The notes below the pieces were generated by a model, which made no database searches, had not been told where the DNA came from, and saw only the letters and a program-made list of their open reading frames with translations. From Planctomycetota bacterium (GTDB lineage Bacteria > Planctomycetota > Planctomycetia > Planctomycetales > Planctomycetaceae), in the NCBI GenBank assembly GCA_003669125.1, contig QWQF01000164.1:1-53572 (forward strand): a stretch of 53,572 bases of DNA. The letters run 5' to 3'. A program made the position numbers and the translations under genes. Positions 16,794 to 25,586 of the stretch are shown one piece after another. Each line of letters opens with the position of its first letter. Within the stretch, counting starts at the first letter, position 1.

Positions 16794-19700
16794 ATGAGTC
16801 GAACATTCTCGCTCCTGACCACCGTGGCTTTGATCGGATCAACCTCCGCGTTCGCTCAGCTTCCGCAGGCGAAGTTGTTCTCGGTGTTTCCGCCCGGAGC
16901 ACAGGTCGGCGTCGCCACCGACATCGCGATCGCCAACGGCGTCGAGATGGATGAGGCCAATCGGTTGATCTTCAATCATCCGGGAATCACCGCCGCGCAG
17001 AAGCTCAGTGACGCGAACGGCGTGAAGACTCCGGTCGCCAACACGTTTGTCGTCAGCGTCACGGCCGGAGTGCCGGATGGCATCTACGAGGTCCGCTTCG
17101 GTGGCCGGTTCGGAGTCAGCAATCCGCGCAGCTTCGTGGTCGGCTCCCGCAAAGAGATCAGCGAGGTCGAACCGAACAACGCTCGCGAACAGGCCACGCC
17201 GATCGAATTGAACTCCACGGTCAGCGGTCGTACCGACGGCAGTGCCTACGACTACTTCAAATTCACTGGCAAGGCGGGACAGCGAATCATCTGCGTTTGT
17301 CAGTCCGGGCGGATCGACTCAAAGCTCAAGCCCGTTGTCGAACTCTACGATGCCACAGGCGTCATTCCGCCGGCCGCTGCCGGAGCACCCGCTGCCCCAA
17401 GTCCTCAAGCGGTTCAAATCGGACGCCGCTTGGCATCCGCTCGCAGCACGGCGAAACGCGACACGGTGCTGGACGTGACGCTCCCGGCTGACGGCGATTA
17501 CTTCGTGCGAGTCATCGACCATGTTTACGGCGGCAGCGTCGATCACTTCTATCGGCTGACGATCACGACGGGGCCGTACATCGACTTCGCGTTGCCGTCC
17601 GCTGGGCCAGCCGGAGCCAACACACAGATCACGCTCTTCGGCCGCAATCTTCCAGGCGGACAACCGGCCGGAGTCAGCGTCGATGGCCGACCGCTCCAGA
17701 AAGTCGCGGTCTCCGTCACAGTGCCGGGCGATGTCGAGAACACGAAAGCGGCCGACAACCTCGGAGCGATCCAGGGGGACGTCGATGCTTTCAGTTACGT
17801 CTGGAACACTCCGGCCGGCAACGCGAACCCGATGACGCTGTTCGTAGCTTCCGCGCCGGTCGGTCTCGAACAAGAACCGAACGACACTCCGGCTCAAGCC
17901 AACAAACTGACAGTCCCAACGGAAGTCGCCGGACAGTTTCAAGCCCGCGGTGACGTGGACTTCTTCACGTTCGACGCGAAGGCTCAAGAGAGTTATTGGA
18001 TCGAGGCGTTCGGTGACCGACAGGGATCATCGGCCGACCCGTACATCACGCTCGACCGAGTCACCAAGGATGACAAGGGAGTTGAAACCGTGCAGCGGAT
18101 CACTGCTCAAGACGACACCGGTACGAACTTGATACCGAACGTCTTCGAGACGCTCAACGACGACCCGGCATTTCAATTTGTCGTGCCGGCCGACGGTACC
18201 TATCGGCTGACGATCCGCGACCGCTACTACGAGTCGCGCGGTGACGTGCGGATGGTCTATCGACTGGCGATTCGGAAAGAGGCTCCCGACTTCAGAGTCG
18301 TCCTATTGCCGGAAGCTCCGCTGGCCGACAACAACACGACCGCCGCGACGTACCCCGCGAACCTCCGCAAAGGCGAGAACCTCTCTTGCCGAGTCATCGC
18401 GTTTCGCCGTGATGGTTTCAACGGTGCGATCGATGTCACCGTCGAGAACCTGCCGCCGGGCATCACTTGCAAAGGAACAACCATCGGCCCCGGTCAGACA
18501 AATTCGACGATCGTGCTCTCCGCGACGGAGGACGCCGCCGACGGGACGTTTGGTTTTGCGAAGATCGTGGCGAAGGCTCGTATCGATGACAACGCGAAGG
18601 TCAAAGCTGTCGCGGATGCCAAGGCGGCCGTGAAGCCGGCGGTCGATGCGTTGCCGAAGACTCAGCAGGACACTGCGAAAGCTGCCGAGGACGAAAAGAA
18701 GTTCTTGGCCACTCGGCAAGCCGCCGAAACAAAGTTCACCGCGGACGCCGACGTCGCCAAGAAGGCCGCCGACGCGAAGGTCGTCTCCGACAAGAAGGCG
18801 ACCGACACGACAGCGGCTCACAAGGCCGCGACCGACAAACTTGCGGCGGCGAAGGTCGAACTCGACAAGAACAAGGACAACCAAGACCTCAAGAATGCTG
18901 TCGCCGCTGCAGAGAAAGTCGTTGCCGACGCCGATGCCCTCGCGAAAGCCGCCGTCCAAGAAAAGACCGTGGCCGACAAAACGGCGACCGACACTGCAAA
19001 CGTTCTCAAGACCACCGAGCAAGCCAAGACCAAAGCCGTCACCGAACATGATCAGGCGGTTGCGAAACTCAAGGCCACGACGGACGCCCAAGCAGCCGCC
19101 GAGAAAAAAATCGCGGACGCAAACGCGGCAGTCACCATCTCGATCGCAGCTCAAAAGGCAGCTATCCGTGATGTCGCTCATGTCGGCCGAGCGGCCACGA
19201 CGGTTTGGGACGGCAACGCGGCGGTGGCTGGTCCCATCTCGAGACTCTCGCGAGATCTGTGCCTGGCGATCACCCCCGAAGCCTATCCGTTCCAAGTCAG
19301 CACTGATGTCTTCCGAGTGGAAGCCAATCACAACCGGCAAATCCTCGTCCCGGTGAAACTCGTCAAGCGGAACGGCTTCGATGAAAACGTGACGCTGACG
19401 TTCGTCGGCACGCCGCAGAATGCTCAGGTCGAAAACAAGCCGATCAACAAGGGTGCTGCCGACGGTGTCTACCGCATCTTCCTGCCGAACAACGTGCCGG
19501 TCGGAACCTACACGCTCTACATGAAGGCCACCGCTGCCGTTCAATATCGTCGCCGGCCGGAGCTTGCCGACAAAGCCAAAATCGCGCTCGACCAATCGGT
19601 CGCCGCGTTGACTCCAACAACCGAAGCGCTGACCAAAGCCAACGCCGACAAAGACGCTGCCGCCAAGAAGGCGACCGAGACGGACGTTGCCTTCAAGAAA

Positions 19701-20420
19701 GCGACCACCGACAAAGAGGCTGCCGCCAAGAAGGTCGCCGAAACCACCGAAGCCGTGAAGAAGGCGACCGAAGCCAAAGACAAGGCCACGACCGATGCGG
19801 ACAAAGAAGCCACCGCGAAGGCGTTGACCGCCGCTCAGGAAGAGGCCAAGAAAGCGACCGACGCGCTGGCGGTTGCCGACAAAGCTCTCGCCGACTCCGA
19901 CGCCGCGAACAAGGCCGCGATCGCTGCCAAGACGAAGTCCGAAACAGATGCGAAAGCCGCCGATGACAAGAACAAAGCTGCTCTGGCCGACAAAACCGCA
20001 AAAGAAAAAGTTTTGACCGACACGAACAACGCGACGAAGGCCAACGCGGTCAATGTCTTCACACCGTCAACGCCAATTATCATCAGCGTGAAGCCCAATG
20101 CGGTGAACGTCACGACGGCTCCTGCCAACGCCGGTGCCGTCAAACGAGGCGACAAGGTCGAAATCAAAGTCACGCTCCAGCGAGTCAACGGATTCGCGGG
20201 CGCAGTGACTCTCGAACTCGTTCCGCCTCCGGGAGTCGTCGGCCTCGCGGCTGAGAAGGTGGCGATTCCGGCTGACAAGGCCGAAGGCACGATCATCGTG
20301 ACCGCCACCGCGGATGCGACCGAAGGTGCGATTGCCAACGCCGTCATCCGCGCGTCCGCCGACTTCGACGGAGCGGTCGCGGCCTCCGATGGTGCAGTGG
20401 CCATCAACGTCACGAAATAG
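16794..20420 (+). CDS. Secreted PPC-domain protein with two long coiled-coil inserts
   Basis: A 1,208-residue exported protein. The signal peptide ends at STSAFA, and the ATG at 16794 directly precedes it. Pre-peptidase C-terminal (PPC)-like beta domains appear as EVEPNNAREQATPIELNSTVSG...YDYFKFTGKAG around residues 122-165 and QEPNDTPAQANKL...GDVDFFTFDAKA around 360-400. Further Ig-like beta repeats follow (RDGFNGAIDVTVENLPPG, RVNGFAGAVTLELVPPPG). Two Ala/Lys/Asp/Thr-rich heptad-like regions interrupt the beta domains, at about residues 600-794 and 922-1084, and are almost certainly coiled coil. It lies between the PSD1 and PSCyt-WD40 genes, so a shared surface complex is plausible. I infer no enzymatic activity. 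Confidence 0.88.
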   Translation: MSRTFSLLTTVALIGSTSAFAQLPQAKLFSVFPPGAQVGVATDIAIANGVEMDEANRLIFNHPGITAAQKLSDANGVKTPVANTFVVSVTAGVPDGIYEVRFGGRFGVSNPRSFVVGSRKEISEVEPNNAREQATPIELNSTVSGRTDGSAYDYFKFTGKAGQRIICVCQSGRIDSKLKPVVELYDATGVIPPAAAGAPAAPSPQAVQIGRRLASARSTAKRDTVLDVTLPADGDYFVRVIDHVYGGSVDHFYRLTITTGPYIDFALPSAGPAGANTQITLFGRNLPGGQPAGVSVDGRPLQKVAVSVTVPGDVENTKAADNLGAIQGDVDAFSYVWNTPAGNANPMTLFVASAPVGLEQEPNDTPAQANKLTVPTEVAGQFQARGDVDFFTFDAKAQESYWIEAFGDRQGSSADPYITLDRVTKDDKGVETVQRITAQDDTGTNLIPNVFETLNDDPAFQFVVPADGTYRLTIRDRYYESRGDVRMVYRLAIRKEAPDFRVVLLPEAPLADNNTTAATYPANLRKGENLSCRVIAFRRDGFNGAIDVTVENLPPGITCKGTTIGPGQTNSTIVLSATEDAADGTFGFAKIVAKARIDDNAKVKAVADAKAAVKPAVDALPKTQQDTAKAAEDEKKFLATRQAAETKFTADADVAKKAADAKVVSDKKATDTTAAHKAATDKLAAAKVELDKNKDNQDLKNAVAAAEKVVADADALAKAAVQEKTVADKTATDTANVLKTTEQAKTKAVTEHDQAVAKLKATTDAQAAAEKKIADANAAVTISIAAQKAAIRDVAHVGRAATTVWDGNAAVAGPISRLSRDLCLAITPEAYPFQVSTDVFRVEANHNRQILVPVKLVKRNGFDENVTLTFVGTPQNAQVENKPINKGAADGVYRIFLPNNVPVGTYTLYMKATAAVQYRRRPELADKAKIALDQSVAALTPTTEALTKANADKDAAAKKATETDVAFKKATTDKEAAAKKVAETTEAVKKATEAKDKATTDADKEATAKALTAAQEEAKKATDALAVADKALADSDAANKAAIAAKTKSETDAKAADDKNKAALADKTAKEKVLTDTNNATKANAVNVFTPSTPIIISVKPNAVNVTTAPANAGAVKRGDKVEIKVTLQRVNGFAGAVTLELVPPPGVVGLAAEKVAIPADKAEGTIIVTATADATEGAIANAVIRASADFDGAVAASDGAVAINVTK

Positions 20421-20421
20421 T

Positions 20422-20493
20422 TTTGGAGCGCGGTGTGTCAGCACCGCTTGGGATCGCTCAGTTGAAAGCGGTGCTGACACGCCGCACTCCAAA
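20422..20493. repeat. 28-bp imperfect inverted repeat between PPC and WD40 genes
   Basis: Arms 20422-20449 and 20466-20493 are reverse complements at 26 of 28 positions; the shared core is TGTCAGCACCGCTT. The spacer is 16 bases. It begins two bases after the PPC stop codon. Strong hairpin formation is expected, so it could attenuate transcription between the genes, but there is no U-tract. Its sequence is unrelated to the other inverted repeats in the window. Confidence 0.75.
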
Positions 20494-20521
20494 TTTGTCA
20501 CCCCGCCTCAAGAGACTTGCC

Positions 20522-23383
20522 ATGCCTCGCCTCACCATTCTGTCGCTGACTTTGGCCCTGTTGGCATCGACCAGCTCCGCTCAAGAGACCAAACCGCTCG
20601 CCGGTGCGATCACGCCCGAAGCGGTCAACCTCGGTCGGCCGGTCGATTTCGACAAGGACATCCTGCCGATCCTCGAAAACAACTGCATCGCCTGCCACAA
20701 CCTCGGCCAGCAGGAGAGCAAACTCAATCTCGAGAAGATTGACGCGATCGTGAAGGGTGGCAAGCGTGGCCCGGCGATCGTCCCGAAGGACCCGGAAAAG
20801 AGTCTGCTGTACCAAGTCGCCGCGCGAGCCAAAGGCCCGGCGATGCCGCCGCTGCCGAATAAGGTCGATGCCAAGGCACTCACGCCGAAGGAACTCGGCA
20901 CGTTGAAGCAGTGGATTCTCGAAGGTGCGACCGGCGGCATGGGAGGCATGAAGGACCAAGTCAATTGGCAACCGGTCCCCACGACTGCGAAGGCAATTTA
21001 CTCCGTGGCGATGGCTCCGTGGGGACGTTACGTCGCGGCCGGCCGAGCCAATCAGGTGTTGCTGCTCGACGTCGAGACCGGCGATGAAATCGGCCGGCTC
21101 ATTGACCCGAATCTCAACGCGATCCAGCACAACGGCAAGCCGATGTACCCGACCGGAGCCGCGCACCGCGACTTCGTCCATTCGCTGGCGTTCAGCCCGG
21201 ACGGTCGCACGATCGCGTCGGGCGGATACCGCACGGTCAAGTTGTGGCAGCGGCCGGCGACGAATCGCACTCGCGAGATCGCGGTCGGTGCCGTGGTGAC
21301 GGCGGTGGCGGTCAGTCCCAATGGGCAGACGCTCGCGACGGCCGGAGCCGACAATGCGATCAAGTTGTGGAACCTCGCTGATGGAGTCGCTGGCAAAGTG
21401 CTTGCGGGACACGCAGCGGCAATTCACAGCCTCGCGTTCAGCGCGGACGGAGCGAAGTTGGCATCGGCTTCCGAAGACAAGACGATCCGAGTTTGGAACC
21501 TCGCCGACGGTGCCCAAGCCAACAACATTGTGTCCCTAGCTCCGGCCAAAGCGGTCGTCTTCACCGCCGATGGAGCGAAAGTCATCGTCGGTCAGCAGGA
21601 CAACATCATTCGCATCTGGCCGGTTGCGGCGGCAACTCCGTTCGCGCCGGAGAAGGAAATCAAAGGTCACACAGGGCCAATCACAGCGCTCGCTCTCGTC
21701 CTCCCCGCCGGTACGCAGATTCTCTCCGGCAGCGACGATCAAACGGCGCGTGTTTGGGATCTCGCGGCTGGTACTCAAGTCCGGCAGTTCGCTCACGGTG
21801 GCGCAGTCAATTCGGTCGCGGTTCGAGCTGATGGCTTGTTTGTCGCGACCGGCAGTCCGAACAACATCGCCAAACTTTGGAACAACCAGACCGGCGCGCA
21901 AGTCGCGGAGCTCAAGGGAGACGTTGCTCTCAACCGTGCTGTCGTGGAACGCACTGAAGACCAGAAGGTCGCGCAGCAATTCAAGGCTCTGACCGAAGCG
22001 GCGTTCAAAGCGGCCGAGACGAACCAAAAGGAACGTGACGAAGCGGTCAAGAAGGCGAATGAAGCCAAGACCAATGCAGACAAGACCGTCGTCGAGCAAG
22101 ACCCAAAAGTCAAAGAGGCCGTGACGAAAGCGGAAGCTGCGAAGAAGGCGGCCGACGAAAAGAAAGACGATGCCGCTCTCGCGAAGGCCGCGACCGACGC
22201 TGCTGCTGAAGTCACGAAGCAAATGGATGAACTGAAGAAACGACAAGACACCGTCGCTTCGGCCGTGCGAGCGATCACGTTGGCCGAACAAGCTGCGAAG
22301 TCAGCCGTTGAACAAGTCGCCGCCGCGAAGACTCAGCAAGATGCGATGACCGCTGGAGTCACGAAAGCCGATGCCGACTTGAAAACTGCGACCGATGCCG
22401 ACGCTGCCGGATTGAAGCCAGTGAAAGGTGTCGCGTTCTCTGTCGATGGTAAGCGGTTGCTCACGTCATCCGACGACAATTTGATTCACGTTTGGGACAG
22501 CACGACCGGCAAAGCGATCGAAACTTTCGCCGGTCACAAAGCACCGATCGGAGCGATCGCGACGGGACCGAACGGTCTCGTGGTCAGCGGCTCGGCCGAT
22601 CAAACGGCAGCCGTGTGGACGACGAATCCCGCGTGGTCGTTGATCGGACAACTCGGCCCGAAGAAGGAGACGCCGCTCGATTTCGCCGGCTCGCCGTTCG
22701 CCGCACGCGTGCTGAGCCTCGCGTTCAGCCGCGATGGCAAGTGGCTGGCCACGGGCGGTGGCGAAGCGTCTCGAAGTGGCGAACTCTTCATCTGGGATGT
22801 TGCCGCTCAGACAATCGCCAAAGAGTTCAAAGACGCTCACAGCGATACCGTGATGAGCATCGAGTTTGGCCGCGACGGCAAACATCTCGTCACCGGTGCA
22901 GCGGACAAGTTCGTCAAGCTGTGGGACATCGCTGGGGGCAAACTGGTCAAAGCCTTTGAAGGCCACACTCATCACGTCCTGGGCGTGTCGATCAAAGCCG
23001 ACAACAGCCTGATTGCCAGCGCCGGGGCCGACAACGCCATCAAGATTTGGAATGTCGAGACCGGCGAACAATCTCGCACGATCCCCGGCTATGCCAAGCA
23101 GGTCACGTCGATCCGCTTCCTGGGAGTCACCGAGAACGTGATCAGTTCCGGCGGCGACAAGACCGTTCGCTACCACAATGCCGCCAATGGCTCGCAACCG
23201 CGAGCCTTCGCCGGTGGAACCGACTTCATGTACTGTGCTGCAGTTTCCCGCGACGAGCAAATCGTCGTCGCCGCCGGTGAAGACGGAGTTCTCCGCGTTT
23301 GGAACGGCACCAACGCACAACCAATTCGCCAGTTCGATCCGCCCAAGCCGCCCGAAACCACCGCTCAAGCCGCAGCGAAATAG
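20522..23383 (+). CDS. Secreted PSCyt (cytochrome c-like) WD40-repeat protein with coiled-coil insert
   Basis: A 953-residue protein with a signal peptide (LTILSLTLALLASTSSA) and a planctomycete cytochrome domain (VDFDKDILPILENNCIACHNLG, with a CxxCH heme motif). Two blocks of WD40 repeats follow, for example HSLAFSPDGRTIASGG...VKLW and SLAFSADGAKLASASEDKTIRVW, around residues 170-475 and 630-945. They probably build one or two beta propellers. Between the blocks lies an Ala/Lys/Glu-rich coiled coil at about residues 477-629, similar in composition to those of the preceding PPC protein. The ATG at 20522 is chosen because the longer frame from 20423 runs through the intergenic inverted repeat. 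Heme binding is inferred from the motif only. Confidence 0.92.
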   Translation: MPRLTILSLTLALLASTSSAQETKPLAGAITPEAVNLGRPVDFDKDILPILENNCIACHNLGQQESKLNLEKIDAIVKGGKRGPAIVPKDPEKSLLYQVAARAKGPAMPPLPNKVDAKALTPKELGTLKQWILEGATGGMGGMKDQVNWQPVPTTAKAIYSVAMAPWGRYVAAGRANQVLLLDVETGDEIGRLIDPNLNAIQHNGKPMYPTGAAHRDFVHSLAFSPDGRTIASGGYRTVKLWQRPATNRTREIAVGAVVTAVAVSPNGQTLATAGADNAIKLWNLADGVAGKVLAGHAAAIHSLAFSADGAKLASASEDKTIRVWNLADGAQANNIVSLAPAKAVVFTADGAKVIVGQQDNIIRIWPVAAATPFAPEKEIKGHTGPITALALVLPAGTQILSGSDDQTARVWDLAAGTQVRQFAHGGAVNSVAVRADGLFVATGSPNNIAKLWNNQTGAQVAELKGDVALNRAVVERTEDQKVAQQFKALTEAAFKAAETNQKERDEAVKKANEAKTNADKTVVEQDPKVKEAVTKAEAAKKAADEKKDDAALAKAATDAAAEVTKQMDELKKRQDTVASAVRAITLAEQAAKSAVEQVAAAKTQQDAMTAGVTKADADLKTATDADAAGLKPVKGVAFSVDGKRLLTSSDDNLIHVWDSTTGKAIETFAGHKAPIGAIATGPNGLVVSGSADQTAAVWTTNPAWSLIGQLGPKKETPLDFAGSPFAARVLSLAFSRDGKWLATGGGEASRSGELFIWDVAAQTIAKEFKDAHSDTVMSIEFGRDGKHLVTGAADKFVKLWDIAGGKLVKAFEGHTHHVLGVSIKADNSLIASAGADNAIKIWNVETGEQSRTIPGYAKQVTSIRFLGVTENVISSGGDKTVRYHNAANGSQPRAFAGGTDFMYCAAVSRDEQIVVAAGEDGVLRVWNGTNAQPIRQFDPPKPPETTAQAAAK

Positions 23384-23490
23384 GTGTCTCAGAGAATCTT
23401 CTCTTGTCAGTTTGAACCGACCAAAGCAAGAATCTTTACCCGTTGTGGGCATCTCACAGCGGTGTTCCGCTGGCACAAAGGAGTTTGACG

Positions 23491-24165
23491 ATGAAGACGC
23501 TCTTCTTACTGACGACGATCTTGTGGATGATCACTGCCGACGCGGCGTTCGCTGGCACGATCACGGGTGAATATCTGGAAGCTCGGACCTGCGACGTCTA
23601 CACCGGGCCGTGCTTTGCCAATGCGGAAATGGCCCTTGCCGGCAAAGAAGCCGTGATGGCTTGGAAGATCGAAAAAGGAACTTGGAAAGATGTGACGATC
23701 GACGGCTTGGGCGTCGCCTTGGTCGTGAAGGCCGAAGGAACGCTCGGCAGCGATGGCGTCTTCCCGATGAAGCCCGGCAAGACTGCCGCAGTCATCATCG
23801 TCGATGAAAAGGCCTCCGCCGAGCAACGAGAGGCATTGGTCGCCTTCGTGAAGAACTCCGCGAAAGATTTGACGAAGAACGTGCTCAACGTCGTTGCCGC
23901 TCCGATCAAGCTGGAGAACGATCACCTGGAAGGCAAAGGCGTGTTCTCCGCCGGCAAGTTGGCGTCGATTGAGACTCGGAAAATGAAGAAGAACGACTGC
24001 GTCTGCACCAACGAGTTGATCTACTACCAACCGCTGACGAAGGTCGAGAATTTTTCGCCCGCCTACACCCTGCGGCAGTCGTATCAGGGCGAAGGTTTGA
24101 ATAGCAAATGGACGAACAACAACACTCGCAGCGCGTTCTTGGCGACGTTTCGAGTGAAGTCGTAG
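23491..24165 (+). CDS. DUF1326 domain protein, secreted
   Basis: A 224-residue protein with a signal peptide (TLFLLTTILWMITADAAFA) and a DUF1326 domain. The conserved block GEYLEARTCDVYTGPCFANAEM is followed by GKEAVMAW, and later come a CVCTNELIYYQPL motif and a C-terminal FLATF strand. DUF1326 proteins have no established function. The conserved Cys residues suggest a metal or disulfide role. AAGGAG seven to ten bases upstream supports the ATG at 23491. The gene is followed by an intrinsic-terminator-like hairpin, so it is probably a separate transcription unit from the mch run downstream. Confidence 0.9.
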   Translation: MKTLFLLTTILWMITADAAFAGTITGEYLEARTCDVYTGPCFANAEMALAGKEAVMAWKIEKGTWKDVTIDGLGVALVVKAEGTLGSDGVFPMKPGKTAAVIIVDEKASAEQREALVAFVKNSAKDLTKNVLNVVAAPIKLENDHLEGKGVFSAGKLASIETRKMKKNDCVCTNELIYYQPLTKVENFSPAYTLRQSYQGEGLNSKWTNNNTRSAFLATFRVKS

Positions 24166-24203
24166 TTCGCACTGCTCACCCGCACGCGAGTGTCCCGAAA
24201 TCC

Positions 24204-24240
24204 AGCCCGGCTGTTTCCGAACAGCCGGGCTGTTGTGTTT
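24204..24240 (+). terminator. Rho-independent terminator-like hairpin after the DUF1326 gene
   Basis: A 12-bp GC-rich perfect stem, AGCCCGGCTGTT (24204-24215) paired with AACAGCCGGGCT (24220-24231), closes a TCCG loop. It is followed by GTTGTGTTT, a partial T-tract. It lies 38 bases past the DUF1326 stop on the plus strand. Confidence 0.7.
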
Positions 24241-24343
24241 GATGAATTCGTCTGACAACGCGAGTACCATGCCGCAGAACGTTCCGTCTGACAGCATCGC
24301 GGCTAAACCGCCGCTTGACCGGTTCACCGAGGAGATTCTTGCA

Positions 24344-25015
24344 ATGCGATTGCCAACGACGTCTTGGATCCTCGTTCTAGCTGTGCTGTGGTCATCGACC
24401 AGTTTCGTTCGTGCAGAGAGCAAACTGGAAGAGGCCGCTGGACTGCCGGAGGGATTATCGAAGGAAATCGCCTCCGTCGTGGATGCGAAGGGACAGCGAG
24501 TCATCGACAAAAGTGGCGCGGTCTGTTCGGTGTGGCTGGCTAAAGAAGTACCGACCAAGGCCAACTTCAAACCCACACTGAACGTGAAGTACCCCTTTGC
24601 TCCCGGCGAGTTGCTCGGCGTGTTGCAGGTGCAGGCGAAGTCGAAATACACCGACTTCCGCGGCCAAGAAATCAAGGCGGGCGTCTACACGCTGCGCTAC
24701 GGCCAACAACCGGAGGACGGCAATCACGTCGGCACCAGCGATCTGGCAGATTTCTTGTTGGCGATCCCCGCTGCGGTGGATACTGATCCGAAACCGATTG
24801 AGAAGTTCGATGCGTTGTCGCAGCGAAGCGCCAAGACGGCCGGCTCAACGCATCCGGCGATCTTCTCGCTGTTGCCCTCCGAGAAGCCGGTCGAAAAGCC
24901 GACGCTGACTCACAACGCCGCGAAGGAACACACGATGTTGAGCACGACCATCTCCGCCAAGGGCGGGACAAAAGTCGCGCTGCGGATGGTCGTCATCGGT
25001 AAGTCAGGCGAATAG
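24344..25015 (+). CDS. Secreted protein of unknown function, first gene of the mch run
   Basis: A 223-residue protein with a signal peptide (WILVLAVLWSSTSFVRA) and no domain I can name. It contains a WLAKEVP motif and a beta-rich core (GELLGVLQVQ, AGVYTLRYGQQPEDGNHVGTSD), and ends with a KGGTKVALRMVVIGKSGE strand. GAGGAG about 10 bases before the ATG at 24344 supports this start over upstream in-frame ATGs. Only two bases separate it from the next gene, which is also exported, and mch follows. Periplasmic location is inferred from the leader; no activity is inferred. Confidence 0.8.
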   Translation: MRLPTTSWILVLAVLWSSTSFVRAESKLEEAAGLPEGLSKEIASVVDAKGQRVIDKSGAVCSVWLAKEVPTKANFKPTLNVKYPFAPGELLGVLQVQAKSKYTDFRGQEIKAGVYTLRYGQQPEDGNHVGTSDLADFLLAIPAAVDTDPKPIEKFDALSQRSAKTAGSTHPAIFSLLPSEKPVEKPTLTHNAAKEHTMLSTTISAKGGTKVALRMVVIGKSGE

Positions 25016-25017
25016 CC

Positions 25018-25569
25018 ATGTGGAGTCGTTGGATTGTCAGTCTGGCCGTCGCGCTGCTCGCTCTGGCGTGGTGCCTCGCACAAGAGCCTGCGTCATCGCT
25101 GGTCGCGGACAAATCCTCCGTGAAGTCGAACGCTGTCGCGAAGGACAAAGACGATACACCGAAAGAACTCTTCAGCGGCAAAGTCGTGTTTCTGCAAGAA
25201 GCTCTAAAACGTCGCGGCGTGAAAGCGACAGAGGAATTCAAAGCACAAGTCGTCTTGGAAACGGACGAAGGGGAATTGATCCCGATTGTCCCGGACTGGC
25301 GCGGCCGAGCGTTCTACCAAGATGAGCGATTGCGAGATCGACGAGTCGATCTCGTCGGGTCACGGCAGAAGGCTGCTCCGTATTTGCAGGTGCAGATGGT
25401 GTTCGTGTTCGATGAAAAGGGAACTCGGCAGTACATGGATTACTGGTGCGACATCTGCTCGATCGCGATGTACGAACTCAAGCCGTGCGATTGCTGCCAA
25501 GAAGAGATTCGCCTGCGATTTCAGCCGCAGGGGCTGCCGGAGTTTGTGAAGAGGCCGGCGAAGAAGTAA
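25018..25569 (+). CDS. Secreted cysteine-rich protein of unknown function
   Basis: A 183-residue protein with an N-terminal signal segment (WIVSLAVALLALAWCLA) and a basic C-terminus. A central beta region (LFSGKVVFLQEALKRRG...VVLETDEGELIPIVPDWRGRAFYQDERLRDR) looks OB-like. Near the C-terminus, YWCDICSIAMYELKPCDCCQ contains two closely spaced CxxC pairs, suggesting metal binding or a redox role. A Cys at the end of the signal segment (AWCLAQ) could be a lipobox-like site, but the context is weak. It follows the previous unknown by two bases and precedes mch by 17 bases. Confidence 0.8.
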   Translation: MWSRWIVSLAVALLALAWCLAQEPASSLVADKSSVKSNAVAKDKDDTPKELFSGKVVFLQEALKRRGVKATEEFKAQVVLETDEGELIPIVPDWRGRAFYQDERLRDRRVDLVGSRQKAAPYLQVQMVFVFDEKGTRQYMDYWCDICSIAMYELKPCDCCQEEIRLRFQPQGLPEFVKRPAKK

Positions 25570-25586
25570 CGACTTTGGAGTGCGAC

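Noticed and set aside
18303..19595. 430-residue minus-strand open frame
   Set aside because: It is a mirror of the coiled-coil region of the PPC protein. Its repetitive Gly/Val/Arg content follows from the Ala/Lys codons on the other strand.
23506..24675. 389-residue minus-strand open frame
   Set aside because: It spans the DUF1326 gene, its terminator and the next gene start in antisense, so it is a shadow.
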